Shown here: in pieces, positions 48,602 to 60,513 of the stretch
Position numbering within the stretch: position 1 is the first letter of the stretch
Layout of the letters: the number at the start of each line of letters is the position of its first letter
Assembly: GCA_012295275.1 (NCBI GenBank)
Contig: CM022665.1
Location: 20,614,150-20,678,149, forward strand
DNA length: 64,000 bases
Origin: Chrysomallon squamiferum
Lineage: Eukaryota; Mollusca; Gastropoda; Neomphalida; Peltospiridae
Direction of reading: 5' to 3'
Made by a program: the position numbers and the translations under genes
Notes under the pieces: generated by a model
Told to the model about the DNA's origin: nothing
Databases searched by the model: none
The model's input: the letters and a program-made list of their open reading frames with translations, nothing else

Positions 48602-49328
48602 CATCATCATCATCATCATAATAATAATAATAAATCTATTTTCTACTGAAAATGAACACACAGTTATGTATTTAAGTACACACAGATAGATAAGTACACT
48701 CTGAATAGATTAGGAAATGCATAAATAAACACACAAATGTAGTTACACATAACACACGTAATTAAAAGTCTATACTTGAATGTGTACTCATTTTTTCAGG
48801 GTTAAATGCTGACGAAGAAATGAACTCTATCATGGGTTTTTTTATTTACTAGATAAATAAATAAAACTCATTGCCCCAGTATATAATGGACTATATTTCG
48901 TACAAACACACAACCGGAATAATGCACGCTTCAAAAATATATATTTAAATTCACAATGTCTGAATGCTTAAAACAACAAACGACAACTTGAATAGATAAT
49001 TTTTTTTTTTTTTATGCTGTAAAATCTTTGTTTTTAAAGCCTGATTATACAAAATTGTAGAAAAAAAAAGTTTTAAATAATTGAAAAGAATAAATTTGAG
49101 ATGCCTTTACTGCAGAGAAAAAAAAAAAAAATCAAACAAGAAGATGAAACTAAGCTCTTAAAATCGAGATGGTTTAATAGATTTCTTTCTTTTCACAACC
49201 TTCATGCAAAAAGAGTTGTAAAGTTTTAATATATTTTATATCCGCTGAAAATCATATGGTGCTCTGTGGACAAAAACATTTTCTTAACAAAACTGATAAA
49301 AAGAAAAATGTTAAGGATAAACATTTAC

Positions 49329-49371
<43 letters not shown>

Positions 49372-49932
49372 TAATTTAAACTATTTTTGGTTTCAGTTCA
49401 GTCATGATTAAATTATTTATGTTTCGTTTGTACTCTCATCTTCAAACACTGGAACTACATATGTAAGTTTTAAAAATCAGAAAATAAAAATAATAAACGA
49501 GATGGATTTCACATCTCAATACTGAAAATAAGACATGGATTTCAATGAAATGAAAAAATGAAAAGAAAAAAAAGTGATTTCATTATAAAGGGATTTATCA
49601 CTCTCATCCCAGCCTCTAAATCATGTCACTACTACGGTTAATGTCGCTTTAAATTTTAACTGTCACGCAAATCGAATGACGTCATTACATACTTCTTATA
49701 ACCTTGCTTTAATGTGACTGTTGCGTCACACTGACCTTATTTCTAATCTCATAGTCACTATGAAATACTTATTTCTTACTGTGTCGTCACTATAAATCAC
49801 TGGTCATTTAAACTGACCACAACAATACCACAACGTATTTCATTACACCTCTCTAAGTCACGAATTTCAAGCAATTCCGGCATGAACTGTTATGACGTAA
49901 TTAAAATGTTCTCCATTGTTATATTACCCTGA
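46430..49932. other. AT-rich 3' flank of PRDM1
   Basis: No coding exon recognised outside the listed repeats. It contains (AAT)n at about 46833-46880 and 48192-48222, (TTTA)n at about 47475-47500 and 49325-49372, and A-runs. The part nearest 49933 must hold the PRDM1 3' UTR (minus strand), but no single poly(A) signal can be chosen. Confidence 0.45.
48364..48640 (+). repeat. Interspersed repeat, copy B, with long (AAT)n tail
   Basis: About 145 bp similar to 9479-9600, followed by (AAT)n and (ATC)n to about 48632. It carries a segment of about 45 bp ('tgatgtagcagccgatggaa' and onwards) absent from the copy in KIF25 intron 6. Both copies have the same orientation and the same AAT tail, as expected of a retroposed family. 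Confidence 0.7.
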
Positions 49933-50257
49933 TTACGCTGCAAGTTGTTCCATCTTGGGGAACACTGAAGGTAACTGTGAGATGTTGCTAACTGAATGTT
50001 CTAACGACGGCGACGTCGACTCACTGAACGTGGAACTGAATCGAGAATTGGACACGACGTCATCTTTAACACTGTCCGATTCGTCGACTGGTTTCTTATC
50101 TGTGATTTCAGTGTTTTCTTCTTCTTTATTTTCTGCCTTATTCTCTTCATTATCACCTGTTAAAGAGAAACAGAAAAATATCACTGAATGAATTTTCCAC
50201 ATTCAACACACGCATATATATATATTTATTTATTTGCTTATTTACTTACTTATTTTC

Positions 50258-50288
<31 letters not shown>

Positions 50289-53207
50289 TTATACAAAATT
50301 TAATTGGAAATAATAATAATAATAAATAAATAAATAAAACAATCACCAATATAATAAAAACCCCAAAAGAAATTCAAAACACTTTTGATATAAGTACAGA
50401 TAAACAAATTCAGTAGGCGATTTCCAAACTGAAGTTTTTCTATTTTAATAAACTAGTATATCATAATCTGATAATATATATTTTAAACGCATGCGAATTA
50501 AATATTCTATGACGTAATTGTACAAACCATTTTCAACTGTTTCAGATGTCATCATTTTTGCTTCCTCTACTGAAGATTCTCTTTGGACATGCTCATCATC
50601 ATCATCATCACGGTCGTCAACATCATCCTCATCACTGCCGTAGTTGCTGCTCCACCCATTAATGATGCTGTTGTTGTTGTTGTTGCTGCCATTGTAGTCT
50701 CCCATATTTTGAACTGCGTCGAGATCCTCCTCCATGCTGTCTCCGTGATGTTTCATCATCATGCTGATGTCCGACGATTCCAAGTCTTGAGAACTGACGT
50801 CAGCGTCGCTGTTGTACGCCATCGTGCTTTCTATGAGCATGTTGTAGTCCGCCACAGAGCCGGGAGGCACGCAGCTTCCGGTCTTCCAGTGAGTTTTGAG
50901 GCCGCTGGCGCTGATGTACTTCCTCTTGCACTGTGGACACTCGAACGGTCGCTCGTTGGTGTGCAGACGTCGGTGCAGTTTGAGGTGGACAAACTGGGTG
51001 AATTTGGCTGGACAGTGTTTGCAGTGAAATGGTTTCTCTCCGCTGTGCAGTCTCATGTGAGTCTTCAAATTACTTGTACTGCTGAACCTAAATATTCAAA
51101 TTATATTCAAATTATATAACTTATTTTATAACTTATTTTTGGAATTATATCGTATATTTCTTAAATTATATCATTTATGTTTTAATTGTATCACTTATTT
51201 TTTCAATTATATCCTTTATTTTTTCAATTATATATATATTTTTTTTTTTCAATTATATCATTTATTTCTGAAATTAAGTAAATGTATCCAAAGAAAAAGA
51301 CTGGAAGATAGAAAGAAAGAGGCAAATAAACAAACAAAGAAAAAGAAAGAAAAAAAACGGGGAAAAAAGGAGAAACAAGATAAGGAAACAAGAAAATAGT
51401 TGTGTTAGTGATTAAATGAAAGAAAGAAAGAAAGAAAGAAAGAAAAAGAAACGAAGAAACACTAATAAACTGATACATTGGTGAGCTGGGTAAAGGAGGA
51501 AAACACGAAGAACACAAACCTCTTTCCACACGCCTGACATTCGTGAGGTTTCTCTCCGGTATGGACAAGATGATGTTTCTGCAGATGAGCCAGCTGCGTG
51601 AATCCTTTGCCACACGTCTGACAGACAAACGGACGTTCGCCGGTGTGCGTTCTCAGGTGCACTTTAAGATTTGAGAGTTGTCCGAACGTCTTATAACAGA
51701 CGTTACACTCGTAATGCATTTTGCCGTCTCGCTTCCTCAGTGGGTAGGGCAGAGATCTGAATCCTCGAAGACCTTCCATCTTCGGCTTGCTCAGATTCAA
51801 AACCTGCTCAGACTGGGGTGGTGACAACTTGGACATATCGTTGGGGATGGGTGACGGGGGAGGAGGCTGATTGAAAGCTGGTGGGTACAGAGGCCACGGA
51901 GGTAGGCCAGGGAAGGGCTGGAATGAGTAAAGAGGATTCATGGGGAAAAGTCCGGGAAGGGTGGGTGACGGAAAAAACATGGGTGAGGCCAGGCCTGGCT
52001 TGTTTTCCTCTGTCTGTTTGGACGAGCACTGTTCTAGTTTTATGGGAGGGAGCAGAGCCGGGAATGGTCGATTCATCATAAAACTGTTGTGATAGAAAGG
52101 GTTAAACTTGAAGGGAAATGGAGGAGGAAACAGAGGGTATTTATCTTTCCTTGCAAACCCTTCAGAGAAATTAACTCTTTCTTCCACGGCCGGGGGAGAA
52201 GGTGGGAGGGGACCCGACACAGGAGAGAATGACCGTGGCAGCTTGTCCGCTTGCCCTGTTTCACTCATCTTTTTCAGTAACAGGTTTTCTATAATTCCGT
52301 TTTTACTGGGAGAGCTGTGGAGAGGTCTGCTCGCCGGATTCTGGTGAGCTCTGGGCGGAAGTTTCTGACTCTCGCTTTCCTTCGTCTGGTCAGGAAGAAA
52401 AAATGGCGGTGACATTTCTAGCTTTATTTTCTTCGCATCACGTTCATTCATCATAGAGGGTGACTGGTGATTTGCTTTCCTTATATCATTATCACCCGGC
52501 AGTATGGGTGATTGGTGATTAATTTTTTTCACATCGCAATTATCCTGTTGTTTGGATGACTGGTGATTCACTTTTCTCACATCGTGATCACCCGAGATTA
52601 TGGGAGACTGGTGATTCATTTTCCTCATATCATGATCACCGTGCAGTCGGGGTGACTGGTGACTCCCATTCCTCATGTCACGGTTACCCAGCAATGTCGG
52701 TGAAGGGTGATCAGGTAAGTAATGATATTTCTCGCTGAAAGAGTGACTTCGTTCACTCAGACTTTCATCACTACCGGGGCTGCCGTCGCGTTTGTGCATG
52801 CTGTAGTCAATGACGTGGCTGTCCCCGGTTTTGTTGAGCGAGGACAGTTTGTGCGGGGTGTGGTCTTTGCGGTACACGCTCTGTTCTGAGATACATTGAG
52901 TCGTGTTCAGCAGAGACTCTGAGAGAGAAGTGTGTTGATCTAATAACTGATGTTCTGAAAAACACAAAAGTAGTAACACATGTTAACTCATTAAAAACAC
53001 AAAAATAATGACATACGTTAACACATTAAAAACACAAAAAAGTCATACAATTAACTCTCCACCTCACTCTCACTCTCTATCTCACACTCCATCTCTCACT
53101 CATAGTCTCCATCTCACACTCGTTTTCAGTTTCACTTTCAGCATCCTGTCTCACCGTTAATTTCTACCTCACATCACTTTTCATCTCAAATTATTTTTCA
53201 TCTCACA

Positions 53208-53239
<32 letters not shown>

Positions 53240-56200
53240 CACATTCTCCCTCTATCTTATATTCAGCTTCCATCTCACGTCAGTTTCCATCTCCCATTCA
53301 ACTTCATCTCACACTGTGCTCCTTTCCTGCTTTACCTCTATCTCCAACCCTCCGGCTATGCACCCCACCCTACCGTTTTCAGAGAGAATTGGAGCGTGGC
53401 TAACTGAACTATGAGGAGTAGTCAGAGAGATGAAACTTTTGTGAAGACGAAAACATTTTTAAAATTGTACGGAAACATCCTGTCACTTTCATTAACCACT
53501 GAATCAGCGCCACAGCACGACTCCACTTTCCATAACAAAAGTGTTGATAAAAAAATAAAATATAAAATCTCTCGTGAACAATTTAACGAAATAAGGACGC
53601 AAACAACAAACCCACGAGTCGTTACATGTTGACAATAGACATAAAAGATAAAGATGAAAACAGCGGATACAATGATGTAGGACAAAACAAGCAGTCGTAG
53701 AAAAAAAGAAACGAAATTGGAGATTGATATAGGTAGCAGATAAAGGAGAAAAATAGGAGATAAAAAAGAAAAGAAAACTAGGACAAAAAAAGTGAAAAGT
53801 GAAAGATAAAGAAGAAAGGAGGAGAGACAGAAGAATAAGTTAATGTAGAGAATATAAAATATGGGAAACAGGTAATAGGATATCGAGGAAGGTGTAGGAC
53901 AAATAGGTGAAAATATATCAAGAATATTATGAGATACCGGAGAAGAAAGAAAATTTAGGACTAAATTAGAAATAGGAAATTGTAGAAAATAAAATATATG
54001 ATAGCTTCAAGTTCAATTTATGAAGTACGGATTTTATGTTTTATTTATTTATTTTTATTATTATTTTTTTTTTTTTTTTTTTGTGAAGTGTAGGATATAC
54101 AAAAGAAATTTATGAAATATAAGAGAAAATTAGGAGCTGAAGGAGAACCAACAATGAAAATATTTTTTAAAAAACGTTGACGATTAACAGTAGTAATTCT
54201 CAAGGTCGAGGAAACAGCTGAACATGGACAGTGTAAGTTAATTTGTAAAGGTTGATTGAATATATCATAGTGACTATTACAGTTCATATCTTATAGATAT
54301 CCCACCATATCCTGTGGGATATCACCGTTAACTGACACCCACTTCCTCCTTTACCCACCCTCGGAGTTTCCAGCAGTTAAATGGGACATATATCTTTGTC
54401 TTATCGCTGTTTAGGAAGATTTGTATTCGACTAAAAGCGTTCAGTTCTGTTGACAAATTTATAACGTGCAGAATCTTCAGCTGTAATCAGTTGCTTGATG
54501 TTGATACTACACGTGATACATCAACAGCACGTGCGGGCCATATGTGCGCGTGCAAACAGCGTGCAGGGAGGTCACCAAACAGAGGGAGTAAGTGGGGAGA
54601 AAGTGGGGGGTACGGGATGATAACAGTAAATAAGGTAAATTGTAGTTGTTTTTTTCACTTGGAATACATTGATAAAAAGATAAAAATGATTATAATGGTC
54701 GCGATTATGATAGATGGAGATCTATTTCCGCCCATCTGTTCATCCATCCTGCTATCTATCTATCTGTATCTATATCTGTATATCTATATATCTGTTTGTG
54801 TGTATGTAAATAGAAACTGATGTATGTATACATACATATATATATACGTTCATACATACATATACATATACATATATATATATATATATTTGTCTGATTA
54901 TATAAAATGTTTATGTTGAAATTATTTACCCATTTGTCCGCTCATCTTTCTGTTGTCAATTAAAGAAGTATCACTTACCCCAAGTATGCATGACGTCATC
55001 ATGCAACGTTGGCGACGTCAACCTCTCGGCGTATTCTCGACTGAACCAGACGAGTAGTTCTGTGTTGGGCTGAATTGCCTTGACGGTGTAGAAGTAGATG
55101 TTGTAGTCGATCTGACACGCCAGAACGTTCTGCTGTTGCGACGTGAACGCTCGGTTGACGTAGTGCATCCAGTTGCTTCTTGTTGTGTCCATTGTCAGAA
55201 TTACTTGATACACCTCATTATTCTTAAATATCTGTGATAATAATAACAACAACAATAATAATAATAATAATAACAACAACAACAACGACAACAATAATAA
55301 TAATAATGGTTATGACGATTATAATAGTAGTAGTAACAACAAAAGAACAACAACAACAACATCGACGTCGACGACGACAACTACAACAGCAACAATAATA
55401 ATAGTAATAATAACAACATCAAAAATGGTAGGAAAAAAGAAAAACATTAATATTTATTATTTTAAAATAAATCTAGTGAATTTTTTTTTTTTTTTTTTCT
55501 AAATTTAAAATTAAATAAAAAAAAAAAAAAAAATTAAATTTAAGAAATAATAATTTAAAATATTTCGCTGAAAAAAAAAAATATAATAAAAAGATTTATA
55601 GAACGGTTTTTTCGGGGCTATTCAAGATTTAATTAAAATATTTAGATTATATATAAAAAATAAAATAAAAAAATAAATTAATTAAAAGATAACTAAATTA
55701 AAAATTAAAATAAAATAAATAAATAAAGAGACTTAAATAGTCAGATATGTGGATCATCAGATAAATGAATATCTGATTTTCCACATATCTGACTATTTAA
55801 GTTTTGTTTGCTCTTTTTATATATATATATGTATATAATTATTTAAAGAATTAATTATTATATAGCGAAAGAAAATATAATTCTGGGCGGGTAGACGGAA
55901 AGTAGTTCGGACGTCACCAACTGACAAGTTTATTTATTCACTGAACAGAAATGGATGTTTAAATTCATGCTGTATTTTATTAATAAGAAGTTTAATCCTA
56001 TTATTAAATGAAATGAATTGCATATGACACTTGTAGTAGTATATTTTAATGCGCATGTCCAAAACCGTTTACCACACGCTAAGATGACGTAAGCTTTTAT
56101 AAAGACGTTTAATGCGTGTTGAAATAAAGCCAAGCATATGTAATATAATTAAATATTGTAACACAGATTAAATCAAATAGTAAAGATATAGATTAAAATG

Positions 56201-56281
56201 TTTTAAATGTAATGTTAGTATTGGATATTTACTAATAAATAAATAAATTAAATAAAGTGAAATCAAATCTAATCAAATGAA

Positions 56282-56312
<31 letters not shown>

Positions 56313-56496
56313 ATATTTGTTATTTGTTTTGATATTCATTTATCTGATTTTCCGTTTTATTTTAAATTATTTTATTTATTTGTTAAATTTTCCACGAATA
56401 TAGTGTTTTGAGAAACATTTCCTGAATTTCACTTTGTGTATATAGGTTTACGACAAGATTTTCATTAAAATATTAAATATTTTGGTTTCACTGACA

Positions 56497-56527
<31 letters not shown>

Positions 56528-57617
56528 TTATTTTTTTTTTTTTTTTTTAGGTCTGCTCCGGGCGAAGTCAAACAACAAGAGGATAAAAAAAAAAAAAATT
56601 CTATTCAGCTGGAGGTCACGTGATAAGGAAAGTTACAAACGTCTCGAGTTTGAAAAGTCTCGAGTTGACCCGGGCTGACACAACCCACAGTTCACTGCGT
56701 CATCACAATGGCGGCCACACGACACGCTCGCTACGATTGTTACTCTGACATTCATCCATGAAAGTTTTCTTCGTGTTCCCTCTATTCAGATCGAATGACC
56801 CAGAAAGCCCGGCTAACCAGGTAGTCCATAAAACATACTGGTAGTAATTTTTTATTTTTTAAACTTACACCGTTTCACTGAGCAATTGCAAGTCACCGGA
56901 AAAATGTCCTTCCAAAATTAAAGAGCGCACTCGTTAATTAGTGCCAGCCCAGGTTTGATTGTTGAATTATTTGTAATTAACCACGCAGTTTGGCTTTTTT
57001 CAAAACAAACCATTTGCTAGACAAACGTTTTGCAGGAGCTGCCATTCTGATGCTTGAGTTAATTTCCATAAACACATTAAAATTTTATTTCACTAAAATT
57101 ACAGGTTGTCGTGTTCGGCGCTTTGTTAATTAAGTTCAAACATTTCTTTTTTCAATAAAAAGTTTTAAAATAATCATTATTATAAACACAAAGACATTTT
57201 AAAAACTGTACTCCAACAAAATAATGTTTTTGTATTTACATAAATGTATTATATACAGTACTGTTGTAAACTAATAAAATCAGTTTTGAAACTAACTTCT
57301 GTTCTATTACTAGTGTTGTTTTTGTTTTCTTCATTATCAAGATCTTCTTTTTTTTTTTTTTTTTTTTATTTTTTTTTTGTTGTTCTTTTTGTTGTTATTA
57401 TTGTTTATTATTTGATTTTTATTTATAAATATTACCTTTTAATTATTATTTACATGTATTTGTTGTTGTTTTAATAAAGACTACGTAAGTGTCTTACCTT
57501 CCACAGATGTTGTCTTTGAGATTCATCAATAACAGAATCTTTTGAGAAAATTTCACCAACAAGAGGTCCAAATCGGGTTCCCCTTGGTATGTAGTCAACA
57601 CTCCACACACCCAGAGC
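49933..57617 (-). CDS. PRDM1: PR domain zinc finger protein 1 (Blimp-1), 5' end missing
   Basis: Minus-strand exons in transcript order: 57498-57617, 54979-55231, 51520-52954, 50528-51087, 49933-50156 (stop 49933-49935). All phases match; about 864 residues are visible. The first two exons encode most of the PR/SET domain ([45 protein letters not shown]). The third holds a long linker with a 16-residue repeat, proline-rich sequence, two psi-KxE (IKLE) motifs resembling SUMO sites, and [13 protein letters not shown] leading into zinc fingers. Fingers 1-4 are C2H2 and finger 5 is C2HC, as in vertebrate PRDM1; an intron splits finger 3 ([13 protein letters not shown]). The C terminus is acidic with an Asn run. 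Family role: DNA-binding repressor controlling cell-fate decisions. The N-terminal exon(s) before the PR domain were not found up to 64000. Confidence 0.94.
52398..52733 (-). repeat. PRDM1: In-frame 48-bp (16-residue) repeat in PRDM1
   Basis: Five clear units (52446-52685) with degenerate flanking units encode a 16-residue repeat of approximate form D-x-D-(M/V/I)-(R/K)-K-x-N-H-Q-S-P-x-x-x-G. Spacing is exactly 16 residues throughout, so no indel has broken it. It lies in the linker between PR domain and zinc fingers, a region poorly conserved in the family. Confidence 0.9.
52955..54978 (-). other. PRDM1 intron between PR domain and linker exons
   Basis: No exon recognised. It holds a pyrimidine-rich tract with 'catctcac' words (about 53050-53290), a T-run (53211-53239), purine-rich sequence (about 53690-53960) and a (TA)n/(CATA)n stretch near 54820-54890. 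The inverted repeat GATATCCCAC..GTGGGATATC (54296-54323) has 10-bp arms and an 8-bp loop. At 53791-53805 the purine tract reads AGTGAAAAGTGAAAG, close to Blimp-1/IRF recognition sequences. Confidence 0.5.
55240..55730. repeat. (AAC/AAT)n triplet tract and A/T-runs
   Basis: Directly upstream of the second visible PRDM1 exon is an imperfect (AAC/AAT/GAC)n tract (about 55243-55420), followed by long T- and A-runs. Non-coding. Confidence 0.85.
55728..55803. repeat. Near-perfect inverted repeat (hairpin)
   Basis: Arms of about 23 bp, ACTTAAATAGTCAGATATGT... and its exact reverse complement, flank an inner pair ATCAGATA..TATCTGAT with a short AATGAA loop. The whole folds into a hairpin of about 72 nt with only a 2-nt internal loop on each side. 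It lies in the PRDM1 intron that splits the PR domain. Confidence 0.85.
56545..56840. promoter_or_regulatory. CpG-rich island inside the PRDM1 PR-domain intron
   Basis: About 280 bp stands out from the AT-rich intron by CpG density ('ctccgggcgaagtc', 'ctcgag' twice, 'cccgggctgac', 'aatggcggccacacgacacg'). It contains TCACGTGA (E-box) at about 56617-56624 and CACAATGGCGGCC, resembling a YY1 site, on the plus strand. A donor-like AACCAG/GTAGTC occurs at about 56816 on the plus strand. The orientation of any transcript cannot be decided from sequence. Confidence 0.5.
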
Positions 57618-57755
57618 CTGGAAAATAAACAAAAAATTTCATTATACCGTATTCATTAAATTATACTAATTAATTAAATTTCATTGCAATAAGTTTATAC
57701 AAATAATAATAGTAATAATAATAATTATCCTGAAGTAACATTTAAAAAAAAAAAA

Positions 57756-57787
<32 letters not shown>

Positions 57788-58895
57788 TAACAACAAAAGT
57801 ATATAAATAAATAAATAAATAAGTAAATTTTCAGGGTAAGGAAAGAATACTGTGTAATGAATTTTCCAGAAATAAATTTCAGTATGAAACAGCTGCTGGT
57901 ACAATATTTTAAGAACCAGTTGATATTTTCTTCAATTTGCACTAAAATTTTCCTTGATATTTGGCATATTAATAATTTTAATAAAAAATAAAAAATAATA
58001 ATTTAAGCATTCAATTGGGATTTCTTTTTTTCTACTTCATGAAATAAAAAGTAACAGTAATAATTGTGTTCAGATGGAAAAAGAACAACCTGTGTGGTAA
58101 CAGTCAGTTTTTTATTTATGCTAAGAAAAGAAATAATTGTAATATAATAGTGGTTCATGCAAATAAAAGACTGTATTAAGGTGAAAATATATACACACAC
58201 ACACATATACATGAATATAGATTTTATAAATAAAAATTCAAATGAATAAAGTGTTATTTAATTATTTCTGAAAGGTAATGTCAACAAATACAGAAAGAAA
58301 AAAAAAATGCTGGTGTCAGTTTATGTGAAGGCAAACACAATAGAAAAAGAATACAGTGTGTGGAAGCAGTGAATATTTCATCACGGCTGCAGATCAGGTT
58401 GATTGTCCAACGATCATACAAAAACATTTTTCTTGGTTGATGTTGTAATGACTAAATCAATGTTGGAGACAGCTGGGTAGGCAAAACAGAGCAGTGCCGG
58501 ATCGGGTTACACAGTTAAACTGCTGTTTAAAACATTGAATTATTTAATAGCCAATTTCATGTTCTCATTTAAAATTTATTCATATTGATGACAAAACAAA
58601 AATTCAAGTTTTATCTCTCTCTCTCTCTCTGTGTCTCTGTCCTCAGCATATCTAATTAAATTTTACAGTGTGTAATTAGAAATTGAAGACTTACTCATCT
58701 GCAGTCTATTTTATTTAATTAGATGTGGAGTTTGCTTTCAGTATATGAATACTTAAAATTATATATTTATAATTTCTTGGAAGGTAATTGTTACCCACAT
58801 TTCAGCCTTTCACATGCATGTCAGTTTATTCCAAAATGTAATTTTTGTTATTTTTAGATATTATTTATTTATTTATTTATTTAATTATTAGCATG

Positions 58896-58929
<34 letters not shown>

Positions 58930-60460
58930 TACACGATATTCCTATTTTTATTGTATTTCGTTTTGTCTATTTATTTATTTTTAATGCAAATCGCGTAATT
59001 CTGTTCCGCTGTTACAATCTGCAGATTCCATCATGAAGTCAAACGCCATTATTTCATTAAAAAAAAAAAACGTTGATCAAATACGCAAATTTTTTGAAAT
59101 ATCTTAAACGCGACTAAAGATATTCTTTAAACTTGACCTTGACATTTGAATGGCCTTGACCTCTGCAAGAGACGGCTGCCTGAGATCCGATCTAGTTTTG
59201 GTGAAAGGCAATAACTGTAAGCTGTGATGGCTATCACTTTTATTTGGCTTTATGTTTCAAGCTCTGAGCTGAGAGAGGTATTTTCTATCTCTTAAATTAC
59301 ACAAACTAGGGAGTTTTGTCGTAAATCTGATACTAGTGGAGTTCTACAGTGAAAAAAACAAACAACAGACAGGCCTTTCTATACTCGGTCATAAATACAC
59401 TCTTAAAAAGAATGAATGAGAAATTATGTATGAATGGATTACAGAGCAGAATATGTAAAAAAAAAGGGAGAGATATGGAAGTAGTGAATGAAAGAAGAAA
59501 AAGTGATGTGTATGGATGAATTAAATGACAAGAAAACTGAAAAAAATTCCAAATTTTGTGAATGAAAGAAGAAAAAGTGGACATGAATTAAATAGCTATG
59601 TAAAGAAACATACATGGAAGTAGTGAAGGAAAGAAGAAAAAGTGAAATGTATGGATGAACTAAACTATATGGAAGTATTGAATGTACAGAATTCGTGAAT
59701 AAAAATATAACGAGTGAAGAAGAAGTGAATGAACAAATGGAAAAAGTAAAATGTTAGTAATACATATGTAAAGAGTGAATGAAGGAAGGTATAAATGAAA
59801 TGTATTAAAAAAATAAAAAATAATTTAAAAAAAAAAACTTACATTACACAATTTATTATTATTTTACTATAATTGCTATTATTGTTTTTGTTTTATTATT
59901 ATTATTATTTTTTTTTTTTTTTTTTTTAAATAATTTATTCTTTTATTTATATATTATTTATTTTATTTTACTTTACTTTGCATAACTTTATTTTATTTAT
60001 TTATTTATTTCTGGCTAACCATAAAACAAAAACTACGACAGCCAGTGTATACGATTCTGTAGTGTGTGTGTGTTTCAAAATACATAAGTATGAACGAGTT
60101 GGAACAAACAAGCAACACAGTATTAAAGTTTGTTTCAAATGTTCTGAAAAGGTCTCGTATTAATCAACCAGACGTCAAGAATGGTTCATGTGCGGGGTAA
60201 CGAATTAAAAATTAAAACAAATTTAAATGCCCATGCATTCTTCTTGATAAATAAATTTATGTTAGTCGTATCGAAACACTGGTAATATTTTATCTGACCT
60301 CTGACCCGGATATGCAGATTTGCTGCTAAAATTCTGATGACGTAATTAGACTGAAGTGAAATGGTCGGTTTATTCAATGCGCAGCCCACCCTGGTAGAAT
60401 ATTCCTAGTCAAGTGATATTTTATTTGTAGTCCCTGTGTTTCTCGTACGGTGGAAAGTTT

Positions 60461-60513
<53 letters not shown>

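Noticed and set aside
50583-51119. 178-residue plus-strand open frame
   Set aside because: It is the antisense shadow of the PRDM1 zinc-finger exon.
60186-60389. 67-residue minus-strand open frame
   Set aside because: No similarity to PRDM1 or other known families and no splice sites in matching phase.
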